From contig JAHDCO010000021.1 of the NCBI GenBank assembly GCA_020629835.1, positions 21,926 through 61,001 on the forward strand: a stretch of 39,076 nucleotides of DNA. The letters run 5' to 3'. How positions within the stretch are numbered: position 1 is the first letter of the stretch; the number at the start of each line of letters is the position of its first letter. This DNA is from Granulosicoccaceae bacterium. Lineage in GTDB: Bacteria > Pseudomonadota > Gammaproteobacteria > Granulosicoccales > Granulosicoccaceae. Below the pieces are notes generated by a model. That model was not told the origin of the DNA. It saw only the letters and a program-made list of their open reading frames with translations, and ran no database searches. The position numbers and the translations under genes are program-made. Positions 23,420 through 32,262 of this stretch are shown here, piece after piece.

Positions 23420-24333
23420 CGCCGGACCATACTGCAAACGATCCGTCAGTCACGTTGCGTGATGTGGTGGACTATGTGCTGCTATCCATTCTGTGGGGCG
23501 CGTCTTTTTTGTTTATGCGAGTCGCAGCGCCTGAGTTTGGGCCATTTGCGTTGATGGGGCTGCGCTGCTTCATTGGTGCCGTAACCTTGGTAGCGTTACT
23601 CTGTTGGTTCGGTCAACTTAAGCGTTTGAATGAAAAACAAACAACGGGCATGGTCGTCGGTATTCTCAACTCAGCCATTCCGTTTGTGTTGCTAGGCTAC
23701 GCGGCTTTATTTATGGCCAGCGGCACCTTGTCGATTATTAATGCCACGGCGCCGTTTTGGAGTGCCCTGATCGGCTGGATCTGGTTAAAGGATGTATTAA
23801 CACGCTGGCAGTTGGTTGGACTCTTGGTGGGATTTCTTGGGGTTGTTGTGTTGATGATTGCCCAATCAAAATCGGCGGCCATCGGCGGTATTCATGGAGT
23901 AATCGTGGTGGGTGCAGGGTTATTAGCTACCGCTTTTTACGGTTTATCAGCCAATGTAGCCAAACGTCACCTACAAAACACCCTACCGCTGGTGAATGCG
24001 GCAAACAGTCAGTTGGGTGCATCGCTTGTATTGATTTTACCAACCATTCTTTTATGGCCCAGCCAGCCAATTGACGGCTCTGTTTGGCTATCTGTGGTGT
24101 GTTTAGGGGTTTTCTCTACCGGTGTTGCGTATTTGCTGTATTTCCGCCTTATTGGTCGAATTGGTGCGGCAAAAGCGGTAACGGTGGTGTTCGTTATTCC
24201 GTTGGTCGCAGTGCTCCTGGGTTGGCTGGTGTTATCTGAAACGGTGTACTTTTCAACGATTGTTGCGGGTGTCATCATTATTGCGGGCAGTACGTTGTCG
24301 CTGCAGTTGTTACCACGCAAAGCGTCGTCATAA
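23416..24333 (+). CDS. EamA/DMT-family transporter (RhaT/YdcZ-like permease)
   Basis: The 305-residue product has ten hydrophobic segments and the internal duplication of EamA transporters. The first half opens with YVLLSILWGASFLFMRVAAPEFGPFALMGLR and the second with GVIVVGAGLLATAFYGLSANVAKRHL, closing with LLGWLVLSETVYFSTIVAGVIIIAGSTL. Members export or import small metabolites such as amino acids; the substrate here is unknown. I chose the ATG at 23416, which overlaps the ogt stop; the longer open frame from 23311 runs inside ogt and lacks the family start. Translational coupling to a repair gene is notable but may only be a convenient placement. Confidence 0.88.
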   Translation: MTPDHTANDPSVTLRDVVDYVLLSILWGASFLFMRVAAPEFGPFALMGLRCFIGAVTLVALLCWFGQLKRLNEKQTTGMVVGILNSAIPFVLLGYAALFMASGTLSIINATAPFWSALIGWIWLKDVLTRWQLVGLLVGFLGVVVLMIAQSKSAAIGGIHGVIVVGAGLLATAFYGLSANVAKRHLQNTLPLVNAANSQLGASLVLILPTILLWPSQPIDGSVWLSVVCLGVFSTGVAYLLYFRLIGRIGAAKAVTVVFVIPLVAVLLGWLVLSETVYFSTIVAGVIIIAGSTLSLQLLPRKASS

Positions 24334-24343
24334 TGAGAAAGTT

Positions 24344-25324
24344 TTGAATGCTCGGTTAGCTCTTATCACATCCGGGCACAACGAAATTGCCCGGGCGTTT
24401 CATCGTTTTCCAGAACAACCGGTGGCGTTAATTGAAGTACCGGTGGTTAGCAAACCACATCACGCGTCGCAGTCCCGCTGCGCCGTATACGCTATGAAGC
24501 ATGGTTTTGAGTATGCGTGTGTTGATCGGTGTGAGCTACACCGACTGTCGGACCTTTTGCCTTCGTGGCAGATTGACCTGGCAATTACGTATTCAGTGCC
24601 TTATTTGAAACTGCAATGGTTGAAATCACTTCGGTTTGGCGCAGTGAATTTGCATCATGCGTTACTTCCTGCTTACCGCGGTGGCAACCCTTTGTTGTGG
24701 CAAGTCATTGATGGGTTGACAGAGTTGGGGGTAAGTGTACATTGCGTAGCTGAACGGCTCGATGCAGGAAACATCCTTGCGCAAACAACTGTGCCTAAGC
24801 CGAGTGTTCTGTCCAAAGCCGAATTGGCGCGTCACATCAATACGCAGGCTGGTTTAGATCTGCTGCTATCGGTAATTCCGGATTGGGTTGCCGGTTCTTT
24901 GAATGCTGTCAGGCAGCCTGAACATTCTCCAACCCCACCTGCGAACCATATCCCACCCGATCAACTATTGCCGGTGCTAAGGAGTAAGCGGGCGACGTTA
25001 GAACGCGTTTGGGAAGTGGCCACGCTATTTGGGTCCTGGCCAGATGACACACTGAATCAACAAAGCTGGTGTCGTGATTTACGGTGGGTTCCTGTTCGTA
25101 AAGTGACTGTGGAAGTACAGCGGCATTCGCAAGAAAACCCGATTGAGCCATCACAACGTAATTCGTATTACTACTCAATAAGCGGATACGAGTCTTCGCT
25201 GGTTACACCGTTAGGCTGTGTGGTTTTTCGTCCGCAGCGTTTCGTTTATGCAAGACTGATGTATTGCACGCGCACGATGCTGGGAACCATCAGGTCTTTG
25301 CTACATCGTCTGGGTCTAGGTTGA
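24344..25324 (+). CDS. Formyltransferase-family protein (methionyl-tRNA formyltransferase-like)
   Basis: The 326-residue product has the formyltransferase catalytic triad: Asn102 and His104 in AVNLHHALLPAYRGGNPLLW and Asp140 in ERLDAGNIL. The N-terminal Rossmann part and a C-terminal region of about 110 residues resemble the Fmt/ArnA layout, but the tail is not a convincing Fmt tRNA-binding domain. It probably moves a formyl group from 10-formyltetrahydrofolate to an amino substrate, or hydrolyses a related compound. The start is TTG 24344, in frame and preceded by GAGAAAG; earlier codons lie inside the transporter gene. It ends 35 bases inside the convergent uronate dehydrogenase-like gene. 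Confidence 0.75.
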   Translation: MNARLALITSGHNEIARAFHRFPEQPVALIEVPVVSKPHHASQSRCAVYAMKHGFEYACVDRCELHRLSDLLPSWQIDLAITYSVPYLKLQWLKSLRFGAVNLHHALLPAYRGGNPLLWQVIDGLTELGVSVHCVAERLDAGNILAQTTVPKPSVLSKAELARHINTQAGLDLLLSVIPDWVAGSLNAVRQPEHSPTPPANHIPPDQLLPVLRSKRATLERVWEVATLFGSWPDDTLNQQSWCRDLRWVPVRKVTVEVQRHSQENPIEPSQRNSYYYSISGYESSLVTPLGCVVFRPQRFVYARLMYCTRTMLGTIRSLLHRLGLG

Positions 25325-26129
25325 GCTCCGCCAACCCACTGTTACCAAGTTCTATGGAAGCAAATGGCCCGCCGTGATGTGCGTGAGCGGGGTCCTTTGG
25401 ATCCAAACGACCAGCCTCTGCGTAGATCGCTTTTGCAAATTGCTCTGCGTTGTCTTTAGGCTTGTAACCCAAATGACTGGCCAGGCGATTATCCACAGGA
25501 GCTCGATCGTTGTTCGAGACGCCGTAAATCACGCTAAAGCCGGTTACCGGTGTATCGATTGCCCGTTCTACAAGGTGGACCAGGTCATCGTAGGAAAGCC
25601 ATGTACCCACCGCTCTGGCATTGGTCACTTGTGCACACGACAAGATTCGTAAACACACAGACTCAAGGCCCCGTTTATCCCAATATAAGCTGCCAAGGTC
25701 TTCGGCAAAACACTTCGCCAGGCCATAAAAGGTATCGGGTTTGTGTGGTGCATCGGTACCAATAAAATCGGTTTTTTTGTGCATGCCAACGGCATGAATA
25801 GACGAAGCGTATACCACTCGTTTCAGTTGGTTCCGGTATGCCGCCTCCCATATGTTGTAGGCACCGATAATGTTCGAACCTAATATATCTTCAAACGGTG
25901 CTTCGTCCCCAATCGCACCGAAATGCACAACCATGTCAGCGCCTTTCAGCAAAGCTTCCATAGCAGGCAGGCTGGTTAAATCTGCCTGAACATAGGTTTC
26001 ATTGGCGAGCAACGTATCAGGGGCAGCAAGAATATCGGTCGATACAAATTCGTCGCACAACGTCGATATGGGCTCACGTAAGTAGGAACCCAGTCGACCC
26101 ATGGCACCGGTTAATACGATCTTTTTCAT
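25290..26129 (-). CDS. udh: NAD-dependent uronate dehydrogenase-like epimerase-fold enzyme
   Basis: The 279-residue extended SDR has TGAMGRLG at the NAD site, ASSIHAVG, the catalytic Tyr135-Lys139 (YGLAKCFAED) and the C-terminal GYKPKDNAEQFA. The order and wording follow Agrobacterium uronate dehydrogenase (EC 1.1.1.203; YGVSKCFGEN and GWKPKDNAE there), which oxidises glucuronate and galacturonate to aldarolactones. The assignment is from recalled family similarity, so a related sugar is possible. It is the last gene of the minus-strand set with the DAO-family oxidoreductase (36-base gap). No other uronate genes are nearby, so its physiological substrate may differ. Confidence 0.72.
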   Translation of the reverse strand: MKKIVLTGAMGRLGSYLREPISTLCDEFVSTDILAAPDTLLANETYVQADLTSLPAMEALLKGADMVVHFGAIGDEAPFEDILGSNIIGAYNIWEAAYRNQLKRVVYASSIHAVGMHKKTDFIGTDAPHKPDTFYGLAKCFAEDLGSLYWDKRGLESVCLRILSCAQVTNARAVGTWLSYDDLVHLVERAIDTPVTGFSVIYGVSNNDRAPVDNRLASHLGYKPKDNAEQFAKAIYAEAGRLDPKDPAHAHHGGPFASIELGNSGLAELNLDPDDVAKT

Positions 26130-26164
26130 AGTGGTCTGTGTAATTAGTGTTCGTTGTAAACCGA

Positions 26165-27388
26165 TTAAATAATGGCTTTTTCAACAATGGGTTGATTGTT
26201 TACCAGGCGTTCAAAGTTGAATGGGCTCATATCCAGACTTCGGTACTCACCATAGGTCAGGTATTCGGCGGTACCTCTGCCCATGGCCGGTGATTGTTGT
26301 AAGCCATGCCCCGAAAATCCATTTAAAAATACGAAGTTTTCGACCGTGGTGTGAGGCCCCATAATGGCGTTATGGTCAAAGGTGTTCATGGCGTAGTGAC
26401 CACCCCATTCATTGGTTAACTTTATCGATTCAAACTGCGGTACCCGCGTTGCGATGACTGGCCACACATGATTTTCCCAAAGCGCCTGATCCATAACAAA
26501 GTCATCAAAATCTACGGCCGGGTCGACTTCTGAATGTCCGCCGCATTGGTAGGTACCGCCGCCGTTTTCCCGAAAATGTACGCCTGATGGATCAATCGTC
26601 AGAGGGAGGTCTTGATCAAGCGGGTGCTCCGCTTTAAAGATCCATGAATACCGCTTTCGTGGTTCAACCGGTAGCTCAATACCTGCCATGGCAGCCGTTA
26701 CCGCTGCGCGTGGCCCTGAGGCGTTAAGTAACTGGCCGCAGGCAATGATCTCACCGCTTTTGAGCGTGATGCTCTCGACGCGTGTGCCGCTTGCGTTGCA
26801 GTTAATGTCCACCACTTCGTTCGACACATATTCCACACCGCGCTCCTGCGCCTGGCGGCGCCACCATTCAAATACCGCTGCGCCGTCCCAGTAGCCTTCA
26901 TCTACCGTGTTTATCGAACCCAGGACAATGTCATCCACGTTATAAAAAGGATAACGAGCTTTAATCTCATCTGCGGACAGCAGTTCGGTAGCCGCGCCTG
27001 CGGCTAATTGCACTTTCTGACTCTCCTTCAAAACATCGGCAAAATCCGGGTTATCGGCAAAGTACATGTAACCAAAGGAGCGAATCGATAACTCGGGAAC
27101 GCGATCATCACCGCCCATGTACTGGCGAATGTTTTTGACAAAGTCCGCCGCGAATTGGGAGATACGAACATTTAACTCGGTGCTGAACTGTTGCCGCATG
27201 CAGGAATTGGTGTGTGATGTAGAACAGAATTCGTAGCTCGGATCTTTTTCCACAACCAATACGCGCCCGTTGAAGTCATCGTTGTCACTTAAGAACCAAG
27301 CGGTGGATGAGCCCATGATCGCGCCGCCTACGATGACAACATCGTAGGCGCTGCGAGACGGTGTCGCTTGTAAGCGGTTAATGGCCAT
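26165..27388 (-). CDS. FAD-dependent oxidoreductase, DAO/sarcosine-oxidase-like
   Basis: The 407-residue protein begins with a dinucleotide-binding motif VVIVGGAIMGSSTAW, followed by VVEKDPSYEFCSTSHTNSCMRQQFS. It has LLNASGPRAAVTAAMAGIELPVEPRKR in the middle and ends with FVFLNGFSGHGLQQSPAMGRGTAEYL, the closing FAD-contact of the DAO family. It would oxidise an amine or imino substrate and reduce oxygen or an acceptor. Its ATG overlaps the stop of the oxoprolinase-like gene by one base (TAATG), so both are cotranscribed. It may act on a product of that enzyme, such as an N-substituted amino acid, but the substrate is not determined. Confidence 0.85.
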   Translation of the reverse strand: MAINRLQATPSRSAYDVVIVGGAIMGSSTAWFLSDNDDFNGRVLVVEKDPSYEFCSTSHTNSCMRQQFSTELNVRISQFAADFVKNIRQYMGGDDRVPELSIRSFGYMYFADNPDFADVLKESQKVQLAAGAATELLSADEIKARYPFYNVDDIVLGSINTVDEGYWDGAAVFEWWRRQAQERGVEYVSNEVVDINCNASGTRVESITLKSGEIIACGQLLNASGPRAAVTAAMAGIELPVEPRKRYSWIFKAEHPLDQDLPLTIDPSGVHFRENGGGTYQCGGHSEVDPAVDFDDFVMDQALWENHVWPVIATRVPQFESIKLTNEWGGHYAMNTFDHNAIMGPHTTVENFVFLNGFSGHGLQQSPAMGRGTAEYLTYGEYRSLDMSPFNFERLVNNQPIVEKAII

Positions 27389-30300
27389 TAGTTCTCTCCA
27401 AGCTTTGATTGTTGTAATAGCTGCTGAACATCAGCTTCGGATATGTTGTAGTGTTCGGTTGCATGAGCGGCACTGATGTAGCCTTGCACAATATCGTAGT
27501 GCACCGCGCTTAGTGCACGTTCTGAAGGTTGGCCGTAGCCGCCTCCGCCTGGAAAGGCCATCTCCACGGTGACGCCGTGCGGCACAAATTGTTTACCCTT
27601 ACCTTGCATGGGTTGGCCATCGCTGCGTTTTATCACTGTGGCGCCACCGGACAACCCGCCGTGACGACCCAAAGCTGGATGGTCCACGCGATCAAACATG
27701 GCAGAAATATCAAATTCATGCCCGTCTCGTGCCGACACGTCCATGTATTGACCCAGTCCACCGCGGTACTTACCAGCACCCCCTGAGTCTGGTCTTAACT
27801 CTTTACGCCATACAATGACCGGCCCGACTTGTTCGGTAGCTTCCACCGGCATAGTCATCACACCGGATGGAAACGCCGTCGCGTTCATTCCGTCCAGAGA
27901 AGGCCGTGCACCGGATCCGCCGGAATTGAACGTGAGGACTTCACGGCGTACCGCATGTTCGGGGGCAGGCGCGTCCGTTCTCGGTCGAAGCGAGACCTGA
28001 AAATTACACAAACAGCCAGCGCCTTCGGCTGGTGCAACACCTGGTAACAGTTTGTCCAAAGCGTTGTATACCGTATCCGGCACCATGTGCCCAATCACAT
28101 GCCTTAACGCGACCGGTGCTGGAGGAAGTGCATTAACAATACAGTTCTCCGGCGCTTTAATTTTAAACGGTTCTAACGAGCCGGCGTTGTTAGGAATATC
28201 TGGAGCAATCGCGCATTTCAATGCGTAACAGGCGTACGCCTTGGTGTACACCAACGGTACGTTGATGCCTTTTTTATCCAAACCACTGGTGCCGTCCCAG
28301 TCACTGGTAATCGCGTCTTTTTCAATGGTTAGTTTAACGCGTAAATCCACTGGCTCTGAATAACCATCAATACGCAATGACCCTTCAGCGCTGCCGGGTT
28401 CCAGTGCGTTGATTCGGTCTAGCGTGGCTTGCTTGGATCGACTTAATATAAAGTCAGAAATGCTGTGCAAATCGTCTAACTGAAATTCTGCCAACATATC
28501 CAGCAACCGGCGGTACCCGATATCATTACACGCAGCCAGTGCGTAGATGTCACCAACTAACTGATCGGGCTCTCTCACATTACCCCGAATAAGGCGGATA
28601 AGCGTTGAGTCAACGGTACCTTCGCTGATAAGTTTCATGATCGGAATGTACAAACCTTCTTCGTGTACATCGTTCGCATCAGCCCCAAAGCCGCGGCCGC
28701 CAATGTCAGTAACGTGCGCTGTGCAGGCGAAAAAACCGATCAGCTGCTGATTCTTGAAAGCAGGCGTCACCACGGTAATGTCGTGTTTATGTCCCGTGCC
28801 TTCCCATGGGTCGTTGGTAATGTACACATCACCTTCTAACAGGTTATCCGCACCAATCCGACGAATAAAGTGAGCAACGGCATCGGCCATTGCGTTTACA
28901 TGGCCGGGCGTGCCAGTAACCGCCTGCGCTAGCATATGGCCTTGTTGGTTATACACCCCCGCCGATAGATCACCAGCCTCTCTAACTGAAGTGGAAAACG
29001 CGGTGCGCACCAAGGCCTGGGCTTGTTCTTCTACAACCGAGATCAGTCGGTTCCACATCACTTGATGTGCGACCTGTCCCGCGTCAGCGGGGCTTGTGCT
29101 GTTAAGGCGGTTATCTTGCTCGATAAGCGTTAGGGTATCGTCCGTATTTTTTTGAACTATCCGATTGGCGTGGACCACCACCGTGGTTTCATCTTCTGTG
29201 ATAACACAAGGTCCTTCCACATAGTCCCCGGCGTTAAGCGACGATCGGGATACCACACCAGCCGGGGTTTCTTTGCCTTGATTCGGGTCAAACAATGATC
29301 GGGTTGTGCGGGCTTCGATTCGTTGATTCGAATCGGTTACCGGTAATACGTCGGCTTTTAGAACACGTGTGTAAGCATTAACCGACCATACCGTGATCTC
29401 TATTTCCAGGCCCTTAACCGTACGGCCAAACAAGTTTTCGTATTCGCGTTCGAATAGGGCTAAGTAGTCTTGCGCTGATGGGGTAGACACGTTTTTGGGG
29501 CTTAACGGTACGGGTATCTCCCAGCCTTGCCCGGCATAGCGCATGTAGACTTTGCTTTCGGTAAGTATTTCAGCGGTGTCGCTGCATTGGCGAACAAATT
29601 TTGTTGCAACGTCTGCCATTTCTTGAAATAACGTGGTAACCGCTTTTTCATCAAACGCTGACAGGCGCATATACACCGAGCGGTTTTCTTCAAAACTAAA
29701 CGGTGCGCGTAAAAATCCAATGGCCGAACCCACACCTGCACCTTCAGGAATGATGCATCGTTTAATGCCCAACTTGTCGCATAAGCGCGCAGCGTGCAAA
29801 GGTGCAGCACCACCGAAGGCGATCATGGTGTATTCGCTTAAATCCTCGCCGTTTTCAACAGCATGTACCCGCGCGGCATTCGCCATATTCTCATCAACGA
29901 CTTCAGCCAAACCCCATGCGGCCTCGGTTGCGGTCATCGATAATGGCTTACCCAGTTCGTCCATCAATGCAGTTTGTGCATGCTTTTTGTGCAGTTTAAA
30001 CGCCCCGCCTGCAAACTGTTCGGGGTCGAGTTTCCCCAATAACAAATCAGCGTCAGTGACTGCTGGGCGCATACCATCACGGCCGTAGCAGGCCGGGCCC
30101 GGTTCAGAGCCTGCGCTTTCAGGCCCCACGCGAATTTGATTCATCGCATCAACATGAGCCAGCGATCCGCCACCGGCACCAATCTCTACCATATCGATAA
30201 CCGGTATTGAGATAGGCATACCTGAACCTCGCTTGAAACGGTAGGTACGTGCCACCTCAAACACCCGTGCGGTTTTAGGCGTTTGATTTTTGATTAAACA

Positions 30301-31188
30301 AATCTTTGCTGTGGTGCCGCCCATGTCAAAACTCAGCACTTTATCGAGGTTCTGTTTTGCCGCGATGTCTGCTGCAAAGATAGCCCCGCCAGCCGGCCCA
30401 GATTCCACTAATCGAACCGGGAATTCCGCTGCATTTTCTAAGGACATGATGCCACCGCCCGAATGCATCATAAAGACAGGGCAATCCGCACCCGCACGGG
30501 CCAGGCGTTGCTTCAAACGCCCCAGATAAGACTTCATCAATGGTTTGATGTACGCATTCGCAATGGTGGTGTTGAAGCGCTCGTACTCTCGCATCTGCGG
30601 CGACACTTCCGAAGACAACGACACCATGGCATTCGGCAAGCGTTTTGACAGAACATCGGCAATCATGCGTTCATGCTTATCGTTTACGTAAGCGTGCAAC
30701 AAACCAACCGCGATACTTTCGTAGTTTGCTGTTGCCAATTCATCTGCCAGAGCTTCTATGTCGGCTAGTGCTAATGCACGCAGGACCGCTCCAGTAGCGT
30801 CCATACGTTCAGGCAGCGTGTAGCGACGATTACGGGTAAGCAGTGGTGCCGGCAATTCTAGGTTTAAGTCGTATTGCTCAAAACGGCTTTCGGTACGCAT
30901 CTCAATCACATCCCGAAAACCTTTGGTGGTAATGAATGCGGTTTTAGCGCCACGTCGCTCGATCAACGCATTCGTCGCAAGCGTCGTACCGTGAATGATC
31001 TGGTCAATCTGTTCAGGCCGCACATTGGCTTTGGTGCACACCTGCTGAAGCCCATCGATGATGGCGTCCTCCGGTGCGGCATAGGTTGTCAGCACCTTGG
31101 TGGAGAAAATCCCATTCGGCCCCTCCAGAACCACATCAGTAAACGTGCCTCCGATGTCAACACCAAGCCTAGTCTGAGCGGTCGCCAT
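27388..31188 (-). CDS. Fused HyuA-HyuB hydantoinase / 5-oxoprolinase (ATP-hydrolysing)
   Basis: The 1266-residue protein joins both subunits of the oxoprolinase family. The HyuA-like half (residues 1 to about 690) opens with RLGVDIGGTFTDVVLE and holds GTTLATNALIERRGAKTAFITTKGFRD and LSFDMGGTTAKICLI, ATPase-type motifs. The HyuB-like half (about 700-1266) has REAGDLSAGVYNQQGHMLAQA, GDVYITNDPWEGTGHKHDITV and PGGGGYG. The length matches single-chain 5-oxoprolinases such as OPLAH, which open 5-oxoproline to glutamate with ATP; hydantoinases and acetone carboxylase relatives share the fold. I chose ATG 31188 because AGGA lies nine bases upstream; a TTG at 31197 would add three residues. It is divergent from a LysR-type gene, its likely regulator. 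Confidence 0.9.
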   Translation of the reverse strand: MATAQTRLGVDIGGTFTDVVLEGPNGIFSTKVLTTYAAPEDAIIDGLQQVCTKANVRPEQIDQIIHGTTLATNALIERRGAKTAFITTKGFRDVIEMRTESRFEQYDLNLELPAPLLTRNRRYTLPERMDATGAVLRALALADIEALADELATANYESIAVGLLHAYVNDKHERMIADVLSKRLPNAMVSLSSEVSPQMREYERFNTTIANAYIKPLMKSYLGRLKQRLARAGADCPVFMMHSGGGIMSLENAAEFPVRLVESGPAGGAIFAADIAAKQNLDKVLSFDMGGTTAKICLIKNQTPKTARVFEVARTYRFKRGSGMPISIPVIDMVEIGAGGGSLAHVDAMNQIRVGPESAGSEPGPACYGRDGMRPAVTDADLLLGKLDPEQFAGGAFKLHKKHAQTALMDELGKPLSMTATEAAWGLAEVVDENMANAARVHAVENGEDLSEYTMIAFGGAAPLHAARLCDKLGIKRCIIPEGAGVGSAIGFLRAPFSFEENRSVYMRLSAFDEKAVTTLFQEMADVATKFVRQCSDTAEILTESKVYMRYAGQGWEIPVPLSPKNVSTPSAQDYLALFEREYENLFGRTVKGLEIEITVWSVNAYTRVLKADVLPVTDSNQRIEARTTRSLFDPNQGKETPAGVVSRSSLNAGDYVEGPCVITEDETTVVVHANRIVQKNTDDTLTLIEQDNRLNSTSPADAGQVAHQVMWNRLISVVEEQAQALVRTAFSTSVREAGDLSAGVYNQQGHMLAQAVTGTPGHVNAMADAVAHFIRRIGADNLLEGDVYITNDPWEGTGHKHDITVVTPAFKNQQLIGFFACTAHVTDIGGRGFGADANDVHEEGLYIPIMKLISEGTVDSTLIRLIRGNVREPDQLVGDIYALAACNDIGYRRLLDMLAEFQLDDLHSISDFILSRSKQATLDRINALEPGSAEGSLRIDGYSEPVDLRVKLTIEKDAITSDWDGTSGLDKKGINVPLVYTKAYACYALKCAIAPDIPNNAGSLEPFKIKAPENCIVNALPPAPVALRHVIGHMVPDTVYNALDKLLPGVAPAEGAGCLCNFQVSLRPRTDAPAPEHAVRREVLTFNSGGSGARPSLDGMNATAFPSGVMTMPVEATEQVGPVIVWRKELRPDSGGAGKYRGGLGQYMDVSARDGHEFDISAMFDRVDHPALGRHGGLSGGATVIKRSDGQPMQGKGKQFVPHGVTVEMAFPGGGGYGQPSERALSAVHYDIVQGYISAAHATEHYNISEADVQQLLQQSKLGEN

Positions 31189-31212
31189 AGCTCGCAATCC
31201 TGCTTCTTATAG

Positions 31213-31285
31213 AGTCTGTTTTAGATGAGTCTACTCAAAGACTAGGATCATTACGAATTATTTTATTGTATTCAAAAGATCATTA
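31213..31285. promoter_or_regulatory. Divergent promoter region with LysR-type repeat candidates
   Basis: Between the oxoprolinase-like and LysR-type genes AGTCT (31228-31232) and AGACT (31239-31243) form an inverted repeat, with another AGTCT at 31213-31217. An exact direct repeat GATCATTA occurs at 31246-31253 and 31278-31285, 32 bases apart. The region is AT-rich. This is the expected place for the LysR binding sites, but no single site is convincing. Confidence 0.35.
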
Positions 31286-31324
31286 TTTGTTATCGTGTCG
31301 TGGCATTTAATTGGAGGTTTGGCT

Positions 31325-32224
31325 GTGGCAAGTATCAACATCAAGCAACTAGAAGCTCTGGTGCAAGTGGCCGCCATGGGCAGCTTTCGTGGCGCGGCCA
31401 GTGTTTTAAAGACCACACAACCGAATATCTCTGCGCGTATTGCTCGGCTTGAACAGCAGGTGGGGCAGACGCTCATGCAGCGCGATGCAGGCTCTGTTCG
31501 TCTATCCCCAGTGGGTGTTGCGCTGGAAAAAAAAGCCAGGCTGGTGTTGGATGCCCTGGATGACTTTGTTGCTTCGGCCGAAGCACCGGGTTTGTTTGAA
31601 GGCACCTTGCGACTCGGTGTTACCGAAATTGTTGTGCACGCGTGGTTAAGCGCGTACTTAAGCCAGATACGGCAGCAATTCCCAAATGTTCAAATCGATC
31701 TTACCGTTGACCTATCGTCAAACTTATCGGAGAACTTGCTCAACCGCTCGATCGATTTAGCATTACAGAACGGACCTTATCCATTCACATTGACCGGTGA
31801 CATTCCTTTAGGCAGTTATTCGCTCATCTGGGTGGCCAGTCCACAGCTGGATATCCCGACGAAAATCTCTGGCATGCAAGTGTTTACCAAACACCCCGTG
31901 CTGACTTACGCGCGGCAAACTCAGCCTTACCAACAATTAGCTCAGCATTTTTCCTCTAATGACGGGGTGCAGCTCGTGCCGTCCACGAGTTTAGGTGCGT
32001 GCCTTCGCATGACCCTGGATGGATTGGGGGTGGCGTGCCTGCCTGAAGTCATGGTGGCAGAAGCAATTGAGCAGCAGCGGTTAAGCAGGTTGCCGTATCA
32101 CTGGGTACCGGATGATTTGAACTTCAATGCAAGATTTCACGCGGATACCGCGTCTTACCACTTACGCCGGGCAGCAGAAATAGCTTGCGAGGTGGCCTCC
32201 GATTTCCGAAGCGGTACGGCATAA
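31325..32224 (+). CDS. LysR-family transcriptional regulator
   Basis: The 299-residue protein has an N-terminal winged helix-turn-helix (INIKQLEALVQVAAMGSFRGAASVLKTTQPNISARIARLEQQVGQTLMQRD, residues about 4-54) and a LysR substrate-binding domain from about 85 on (GTLRLGVTEIV, LALQNGPYP, LGVACLPEVMV). I chose GTG 31325 because GGAGG at 31313-31317 is ideally spaced; the longer frame from 31295 has no site. It is divergent from the oxoprolinase-like operon, which it most likely controls, and is followed after 38 bases by the SDR gene on its own strand. Confidence 0.9.
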   Translation: MASINIKQLEALVQVAAMGSFRGAASVLKTTQPNISARIARLEQQVGQTLMQRDAGSVRLSPVGVALEKKARLVLDALDDFVASAEAPGLFEGTLRLGVTEIVVHAWLSAYLSQIRQQFPNVQIDLTVDLSSNLSENLLNRSIDLALQNGPYPFTLTGDIPLGSYSLIWVASPQLDIPTKISGMQVFTKHPVLTYARQTQPYQQLAQHFSSNDGVQLVPSTSLGACLRMTLDGLGVACLPEVMVAEAIEQQRLSRLPYHWVPDDLNFNARFHADTASYHLRRAAEIACEVASDFRSGTA

Positions 32225-32262
32225 TAAAGTACACGTTGATAAAACAAAATCGAGTAACTTAA

